DNA of 64,000 nt from Betaproteobacteria bacterium (lineage in GTDB: Bacteria > Pseudomonadota > Gammaproteobacteria > Burkholderiales > SG8-41). Below the pieces are notes generated by a model. The model was not told the origin of the DNA, searched no databases, and was given only the letters and a program-made list of their open reading frames with translations. Location of the stretch: the NCBI GenBank assembly GCA_016868035.1, contig VGID01000003.1, positions 1 through 64,000 of the forward strand, given 5' to 3'. Positions 58,053 to 64,000 of the stretch are shown piece after piece. Both the position numbers and the translations under genes were made by a program. Numbering within the stretch: the stretch's first letter is position 1; every line of letters begins with the position of its first letter.

Positions 58053-58697
58053 ATGCACATACTAGAGCGCATCGAGGAGCAGATCGCGGCAGCCGGCCTG
58101 CCGCTGTTCGGCATCACCCTCGCAGCAGTGCCGTGCCCGGACACGCCGGTGATCCTGACGTTGCACTGGCACGGCTTCATCAAGGAGAAGCTGGCCGACG
58201 TGGAGCAGGCCGATACGGTGTCGTACACCCCGGTGCCGAGCTCGGCACTGCAGCTGAACGACCGTTGGAGCGATCTCGTCGCGGTCGACCTCGCCGCGAT
58301 GGAGGCGGCGTGGGAGCTCGGCGCATGGGACGTTGCGCGCGCCGAGCATCAGGGTTGCATGCGCCCGGGAGCGCCCTCCACGGAGGCGCTGGAATGCCTG
58401 CAGGCGTTCGGCTCGTTCCCGTACGGCATCAACGGCACTCACGTGGTGGTCGCCGACGCGCCGGATGCCGAGGAGCTGCTGCAGCTCGCTGCCAGCCGCG
58501 GCTACCTCATGTGGTTGTTCCGTCCGGTACGTGGGGGCATCTGGGCCGAGTACGCGGACGACGCCACGCTCACTGCCGGAGGACGCCGTGCCCCGCCCTG
58601 CCCGCACCGTCCGATCCCGCCCAGGCTGGACGGCAAACGCAAGACCGTTTATCGCTTCGGCGTTCCCGCCAGCGCCCCCCTCGAGCTCGACAGCTGA
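58053..58697 (+). CDS. Hypothetical cytoplasmic protein
   Basis: A 214-residue protein that I do not recognise. ATG at 58053 has AGGAG at 58037-58041. It has no signal peptide or clear membrane segment. The N-terminal half contains Trp- and Asp-rich stretches (LHWHGFIKEKL, LNDRWSDLVAVDLAAMEAAWELGAW), and the C-terminal part a run of GYLMWLFRPVRGGIWAEYADD. Composition is like its neighbours, so it is probably native. It is followed by a 22-base palindrome and groES. Confidence 0.6.
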   Translation: MHILERIEEQIAAAGLPLFGITLAAVPCPDTPVILTLHWHGFIKEKLADVEQADTVSYTPVPSSALQLNDRWSDLVAVDLAAMEAAWELGAWDVARAEHQGCMRPGAPSTEALECLQAFGSFPYGINGTHVVVADAPDAEELLQLAASRGYLMWLFRPVRGGIWAEYADDATLTAGGRRAPPCPHRPIPPRLDGKRKTVYRFGVPASAPLELDS

Positions 58698-58748
58698 CCT
58701 GGCTGAATCCGCTAATCGTGACGGTAGGTTAGCCTGATTTCACTTGTG

Positions 58749-58770
58749 ATAGTGAGCGCTCGCTCACTAT
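58749..58770. promoter_or_regulatory. Perfect 22-base palindrome upstream of groES
   Basis: Ten-base arms ATAGTGAGCG and CGCTCACTAT around CT. The symmetric core TGAGCGCTCGCTCA has the shape of TetR-family operators. It lies 52 bases after the unknown gene and 30 bases upstream of the groES -35. It could also be a terminator stem, but no T run follows. Confidence 0.35.
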
Positions 58771-58800
58771 TATGCATTGCTGATGCCATCGGCTAACCCG

Positions 58801-58829
58801 TTGTCTCTTGAACATCTTGCAGGTATTAT
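58801..58829 (+). promoter_or_regulatory. Sigma-70 promoter of groESL
   Basis: TTGTCT at 58801-58806, a 17-base spacer and TATTAT at 58824-58829. The CIRCE operator begins on the last base of the -10, so HrcA bound there would block the start of transcription. No good sigma-32 pair is visible; CTTGAA at 58807 has no matching -10. Confidence 0.65.
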
Positions 58830-58855
58830 TAGCACTCCAAAGAGATGAGTGCCAG
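58829..58855 (+). promoter_or_regulatory. CIRCE operator (HrcA binding site)
   Basis: TTAGCACTC, nine bases, then GAGTGCCAG. The left arm is perfect and the right arm departs from the consensus GAGTGCTAA at two positions. This marks HrcA repression of groESL. hrcA itself is not in the window. Confidence 0.85.
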
Positions 58856-58901
58856 TCAAGTCGCTCACTGTTATCCCAGTCATTCCACAGGAGGTTCAAC
58901 A

Positions 58902-60861
<1,960 letters not shown>

Positions 60862-60881
60862 CGAGCGCGTTCGCGCGAGTC

Positions 60882-60901
60882 ATCCCCGCGGAGGCGGGGA
60901 T
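60882..60901. repeat. REP-like palindrome ATCCCCGC...GCGGGGAT
   Basis: Perfect 8-bp arms with a 4-base loop, between the groEL stop and its terminator. Elements of this shape are widely dispersed in proteobacterial genomes. Confidence 0.6.
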
Positions 60902-60906
60902 CCGGA

Positions 60907-60936
60907 GAAGCCCCGCGCGAGCGGGGCTTCTTGTTT
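60907..60936 (+). terminator. Intrinsic terminator after groEL
   Basis: A perfect 10-bp stem GAAGCCCCGC / GCGGGGCTTC with a 4-base loop and a TTGTTT tail. Confidence 0.85.
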
Positions 60937-61010
60937 GATGCGTCGTGCTCGGCTACTGGAAGTGCTACCCCTGCCTCGCGCGCGGCGCGCAGTGCTAGAG
61001 TAAAAAACCA

Positions 61011-61114
61011 AAATAGACAGGATTAACAGGATTAACAAGATTCAAAAACACCCCGAACCCCTTTTGATCTTGTTGTTGATCTAATCCTGTAAATCTTGTG
61101 AATCCTGTCTATTT
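61011..61114. repeat. Inverted 9-bp periodic repeat (ACAGGATTA type)
   Basis: The left arm carries the units ACAGGATTA, ACAGGATTA and ACAAGATTC in tandem. The right arm (from about 61066) carries the complementary forms AATCCTGT and AATCTTGT, ending CCTGTCTATTT. Outer 14 bases match in reverse complement. Related repeats are common in environmental genomes. It separates groESL from the tRNA-Phe region. Confidence 0.65.
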
Positions 61115-61121
61115 GTTTCTC

Positions 61122-61150
61122 TTGACGCTGCGCGGGATTGACGCTTAAAT
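61122..61150 (+). promoter_or_regulatory. Promoter of the tRNA-Phe region
   Basis: TTGACG at 61122-61127, a 17-base spacer and TTAAAT at 61145-61150, followed by a GC-rich discriminator (AGCGCGC), a feature of stable-RNA promoters. The first tRNA-like sequence starts 61 bases on; the intact tRNA is 281 bases away, so the original promoter-gene distance was probably lengthened by the insertion. Confidence 0.6.
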
Positions 61151-61210
61151 AGCGCGCTTTCCGGAAGCGTTACCGCCCGTGCGGCGAAAGCTCGCGGGCG
61201 TTCCACAAGT

Positions 61211-61425
<215 letters not shown>

Positions 61426-61430
61426 CAAGT

Positions 61431-61506
<76 letters not shown>

Positions 61507-61512
61507 TTCTTT

Positions 61513-61546
61513 AGGACCAACCGCTCTCGGTTGGTCCTACTGTTTT
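61513..61546 (+). terminator. Intrinsic terminator after tRNA-Phe
   Basis: A perfect 11-bp stem, AGGACCAACCG / CGGTTGGTCCT, with a 4-base loop, followed a few bases on by five T. Confidence 0.75.
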
Positions 61547-61630
61547 TGGTGTTTCCCCAATACACGCGGGGCATCCAGCTGATCTGCGTGTGCCACGCAG
61601 CCGATGGCACGCTGCTTAAAGGCTCATTTA

Positions 61631-61719
61631 AAACAAAATGGGGCCGGGTCCACTTTTCCGTGCGCTCATGCGTTATTGGCTGTGTATAGGTTAACTGAAA
61701 GCCATTCTACCTATGGCAC
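61631..61719 (+). repeat. Left-end repeat of the Y1 transposon, copy 1 (truncated)
   Basis: Identical over 89 bases to 62041-62129, the left end of the intact transposon, and ends inside the first codons of the transposase (ATGGCAC). It includes the end motif TGGGGCCGGGTCCAC at 61639-61653. No transposase body follows. Confidence 0.85.
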
Positions 61720-61724
61720 CAGGG

Positions 61725-61854
61725 CAAAATGGGGCCGGGTCCACTTTTCCGGGCAATGTCCCGCAGCGTGTTGAACGGTGAGGTAGAAAAAACAAAATGG
61801 GGCCGGGTCCACTTTTCCGGGCAATGTCCCGCAGCGTGTTGAACGGTGAGGTAG
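61725..61854 (+). repeat. Tandem 62-base repeat of a variant transposon left end
   Basis: Two identical 62-base units (61725-61786 and 61793-61854). Each starts with the same end motif as the transposon (TGGGGCCGGGTCCAC at 61730 and 61798), then carries a different stretch with GTCCCGCAGC, which resembles the codons for VPQH near the start of the transposase gene. They look like remnants of a second, decayed transposon variant. Confidence 0.75.
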
Positions 61855-62040
61855 TGGCGGCTCCGGGTTGTCAGGCGCATTAGGGCGAATCCTCAGCTTT
61901 GCGCCTGGCCCGAAGCTTGTTGTTTTCGCCAGAATGCGCGTGAGCATGTTACGCGACCTTGGATTGGACGTCGAAGCGGGCTCGCACGCGCTGGGCGAGC
62001 GCGCTCACGAGTTGCTTCATGTCGCGGAAGCCGCGCACCA
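61855..62040. other. Unassigned sequence between transposon ends
   Basis: No convincing gene. The minus strand has a short open frame (61947 down into the tandem repeats) reading MLTRILAKTTSFGPGAKLR near its start, which may be a mobile-element remnant. Confidence 0.3.
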
Positions 62041-62129
62041 AAACAAAATGGGGCCGGGTCCACTTTTCCGTGCGCTCATGCGTTATTGGCTGTGTATAGG
62101 TTAACTGAAAGCCATTCTACCTATGGCAC
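62041..62129 (+). repeat. Left end of the intact Y1 transposon (copy 2)
   Basis: Contains TGGGGCCGGGTCCAC at 62049-62063 and runs into the transposase ATG at 62123. It matches copy 1 (61631-61719) over 89 bases, and copy 3 (63826-63932) over 107 bases from 62044 to 62150. Confidence 0.85.
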
Positions 62130-62827
62130 GGCGTCCTCGGCTGCGGATTGCAGGCGTCCCGCAGCATGTCATTCAACGTGGCAATAACCGCCAGGCGACC
62201 TTCTTCGCCGATGAGGACTATGTTTTCTATCTGGAGTGTCTGCGCGAGGCTGCGATCAAGCACGAATGCGCAATTCACGCCTACGTGCTGATGACAAATC
62301 ACGTCCACTTGCTGACAACCTCAGGCCAGCCCGAGACCATGTCGCTTGTCATGCGGGATCTCGGGCGGCGTTACGTCCAGCACATCAATTTCGTCTATCA
62401 GCGCAGCGGCACCGCCTGGGAGGGGCGGTTCAAGGCGAGCCTGGTGGATACGGAGACTTACTTCCTGCGCTGCTGCCGCTATATCGAGTGCAATCCCGTA
62501 CGTGCGAGGATGGTCGCGCACCCGGCGGACTACCGCTGGTCGAGCTATCGCTTTCACGCCGAGGGCGCCCCGGATAGGCTGCTCTCGACGCACGAGCAAT
62601 ACCAGCGGCTCGGATTCACAGCCGATGAACGGCAACGGGCCTATCGGGAGCTTTTCCGTAGCGAGCTGGATTCCGACGAACTCTCCGAGATACGTGGCGC
62701 CGCAAACCGCGGTTGGCCTCTCGGCAGTGATCGCTTCAAAGACCAGATCGAAGCCGCCCTGCGCCGCGTGGCTCGGCCTCCAAAACGAGGCAGACCTTCA
62801 CACCAAGCTCATACACCTCCAGACTGA
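62123..62827 (+). CDS. REP-associated tyrosine transposase (Y1/HUH superfamily)
   Basis: A 234-residue single-strand DNA transposase. It shows the family start RRPRLRIAGVPQHVIQRGNNRQ, the HUH metal motif His60-Val61-His62 in MTNHVHLL, a candidate nucleophile Tyr84 in GRRYVQ, and the family end motif YIECNPVRARMV. The reading frame is intact. Its last codons (KRGRPSHQAHTPPD) lie inside the right-end repeat. Flanked by inverted end motifs, five forward and three reverse copies within 2.2 kb. Related elements mobilise REP/BIME sequences. Confidence 0.88.
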   Translation: MARRPRLRIAGVPQHVIQRGNNRQATFFADEDYVFYLECLREAAIKHECAIHAYVLMTNHVHLLTTSGQPETMSLVMRDLGRRYVQHINFVYQRSGTAWEGRFKASLVDTETYFLRCCRYIECNPVRARMVAHPADYRWSSYRFHAEGAPDRLLSTHEQYQRLGFTADERQRAYRELFRSELDSDELSEIRGAANRGWPLGSDRFKDQIEAALRRVARPPKRGRPSHQAHTPPD

Positions 62828-62998
62828 GGCCGGAAATGTGGACCCGGCCCCATTTATCCCCAAGCTCATACACCTCCAGACTGAGGCCGGAAATGTGGAC
62901 CCGGCCCCATTCATTGCCAAAACGAGGCAGACCTTCACACCAAGCTCATACACCTCCAGACTGAGGCCGGAAATGTGGACCCGGCCCCATTTATCCCC
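62780..62998 (+). repeat. Right-end repeats of the Y1 transposon (three copies)
   Basis: Two identical 82-base copies (62780-62861 and 62917-62998) flank a shorter third copy (62861-62911). Each holds the inverted end motif GTGGACCCGGCCCCA (62838, 62895, 62975). The inverted motif differs from the left-end one by about one base over 24. The array is tandem, so a single end has been multiplied. Confidence 0.85.
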
Positions 62999-63038
62999 GG
63001 TAGTGCAGGTTGGTCTCCTTGTCGAGGTCAGCGGTTGC

Positions 63039-63455
63039 CTATCTCTGATCGCCTGACAACTTGCGGCTGCTCAGTAGCGCAAACCCCATCGGGATCAAAG
63101 CAATTACTGAGACATGGATGTTCTGAATTAGGACGGAGCTCAGAAGAACGAGGACAACAGAAACAAAGCTCAAGGTTTTTACGATCACGGGTAATTTGTC
63201 ATTGAGTCGTGGAACGTAAACAAACGCGATGGCAGCCAGTGAAAATAAGCCAATGACAAACGGGATATAAAAAGACGATACCGCGATACTAGGTGACACA
63301 CGGTAGGCGTCCTCGATTGCGGAGAACATGTCAGCAACTCGATCAGCTCCCTCGCCGCTGCTCGACAGAAAGTAAGGAAAGAAAGCGACCCCGAAACAAA
63401 ACATCGCAACCAGAGCCAGGTTGAACACGACAACATGTGGCTTGGTCTTACCCAT
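63039..63455 (-). CDS. Small multi-pass membrane protein next to RHS tip
   Basis: A 138-residue protein with four predicted membrane segments (about 10-28, 58-80, 94-111, 115-132). I do not recognise a family. ATG at 63455 has GGGAG 7 bases upstream; a longer start at 63485 overlaps the RHS gene and lacks this site. It begins 17 bases after the RHS-tip stop on the same strand, the position of an immunity gene. Low-GC codon use compared with the rest of the window suggests transfer. Confidence 0.5.
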   Translation of the reverse strand: MGKTKPHVVVFNLALVAMFCFGVAFFPYFLSSSGEGADRVADMFSAIEDAYRVSPSIAVSSFYIPFVIGLFSLAAIAFVYVPRLNDKLPVIVKTLSFVSVVLVLLSSVLIQNIHVSVIALIPMGFALLSSRKLSGDQR

Positions 63456-63472
63456 GACAAATCTCCCGAACT

Positions 63473-63823
63473 CTAGCGCTCGCAAGTTTCACAAAACTGC
63501 TTTCCGACCGCCTCACCTGCGGCTGATGCGGCACCACCGATTGGATCAGAACTAATACCTATGCCTAGCGCGATTACCTTCGCAACCCCGGTCGTGCACT
63601 GAATGAAGTTTGCAAAATCTGGATGCTCGCGGTCCTTATGCTTTGGGTACATTTCCTCACACTTACGTACCCCCCTTACGTAGCAATACAATCCACCGCC
63701 AACAGCTACTACGGGAATAATGACGGTCTCCCAGCCCAATCCCCTTGGATCGACGCGCGAGAGCGGATTCCCATCTACATATGCGTAAAGGTGGTTGAGT
63801 CGCGTCGTAGGCGTAGGCCTCAA
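63473..63823 (-). CDS. Orphan C-terminal tip of an RHS-family protein
   Basis: A 116-residue open frame. It opens with the end of an RHS core, NHLYAYVDGNPLSRVDPRGL, the motif after which variable tips begin. The tip (about residues 30-116) has a hydrophobic stretch (about 32-50), four Cys (in YCYVRGVRKC, IQCTTG and FCETCER) and a Gly/Ala-rich end. I do not recognise a toxin domain. The frame has no proper start (TTG at 63823), and the core that should precede it is missing: the upstream sequence is a transposon-end repeat. Probably a non-functional remnant. Confidence 0.6.
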   Translation of the reverse strand: MRPTPTTRLNHLYAYVDGNPLSRVDPRGLGWETVIIPVVAVGGGLYCYVRGVRKCEEMYPKHKDREHPDFANFIQCTTGVAKVIALGIGISSDPIGGAASAAGEAVGKQFCETCER

Positions 63824-63825
63824 GC

Positions 63826-63932
63826 CAAAATGGGGCCGGGTCCACTTTTCCGTGCGCTCATGCGTTATTGGCTGTGTATAGGTTAACTGAAAGCCATTCT
63901 ACCTATGGCACGGCGTCCTCGGCTGCGGATTG
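63826..63932 (+). repeat. Left-end repeat of the Y1 transposon, copy 3 (truncated)
   Basis: Identical over 107 bases to 62044-62150, including the end motif at 63831 and the first nine codons of the transposase, then diverges. It directly abuts the RHS-tip frame. The remaining 68 bases (63933-64000) are AT-richer and show no gene. Confidence 0.85.
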
Positions 63933-64000
63933 GGTGCGAATTTGTGCCAAATTCAGGCCGATTTGCATTGATTTTCCCTCGTGTGGGATTGGATTTGGGG

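Noticed and set aside
58807-58812. Sigma-32 (heat-shock) -35 CTTGAA upstream of groES
   Set aside because: No matching heat-shock -10 at a workable distance; the sigma-70 pair plus CIRCE explains control better.
61868-62104. 78-codon frame across transposon ends
   Set aside because: Its second half is read from the left-end repeat, so the frame is accidental.
62780-62998. CRISPR array from the regularly repeated 82-base units
   Set aside because: Only three units, no unique spacers of constant length, no cas genes, and each unit is clearly a transposon end.

Overview
The window is a GC-rich bacterial chromosome segment that reads as a betaproteobacterium. The evidence is gene content and local order: rsmA-pdxA-surA-lptD back to back, with amgK-murU divergent from lptD; engB divergent from a diheme cytochrome c4; ubiC-ubiA-ubiD; a PhoU-like protein with a Pit transporter; a branched-chain amino acid (liv) ABC operon; aerobic hemF and a Mg-type hemB. 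The likely lifestyle is aerobic, ubiquinone-respiring and Gram-negative. I cannot name the species from sequence alone.

Layout. 1-0.4 kb: IS debris and the mrcA promoter. 0.4-10.5 kb: envelope, haem, thiamine and redox housekeeping (mrcA, hemB, engB, cytochrome c4, thiD-thiE-hemL, rubredoxin, gloA). 10.5-18 kb: a minus-strand block lptD-surA-pdxA-rsmA, with the muropeptide-recycling pair amgK-murU opposite it. 18-27 kb: plus-strand pepP-ubiH, dusB-fis, purH, purD, a VOC protein and hemF. 27-31 kb: a minus-strand histidine kinase followed by a Ser/Thr kinase fused to two receiver domains. 30.6-35.7 kb: livK-livH-livM-livG-livF. 35.7-42 kb: cytochrome c, a DUF255 thioredoxin-like protein, a tandem DEP-domain protein, ilvD and lgt. 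42-48 kb: sapC, tRNA-Ala, PhoU-like/pit, two acyl-CoA dehydrogenases, a TPR protein and ridA. 48-58 kb: recG, ubiC-ubiA-ubiD, then the minus-strand bioA-MBL exonuclease-dacB group. 58-61 kb: an unknown gene and groES-groEL under a CIRCE operator. 61-64 kb: an accessory boundary at tRNA-Phe, holding an interrupted tRNA-Phe copy, a REP-associated (Y1/HUH) transposase inside an array of its own ends, and an orphan RHS tip with a small membrane partner.

Three things stand out. First, at least ten intergenic spots carry blocks of 7-bp periodic repeats. Most are left and right arms in inverted orientation that could fold into long hairpins, several touch stop or start codons, and at two genes (pdxA, recG) they sit where the start codon should be. 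Second, the hemB-engB gap holds a compact string of hairpins with C-rich loops, a terminator and a promoter, which looks like an unannotated small RNA. Third, the 61-64 kb end holds an interrupted tRNA-Phe duplicate and eight copies of one transposon-end motif in 2.2 kb, one of which separates an RHS tip from any RHS core.

No CRISPR array, rRNA, prophage or known antiphage system was found.
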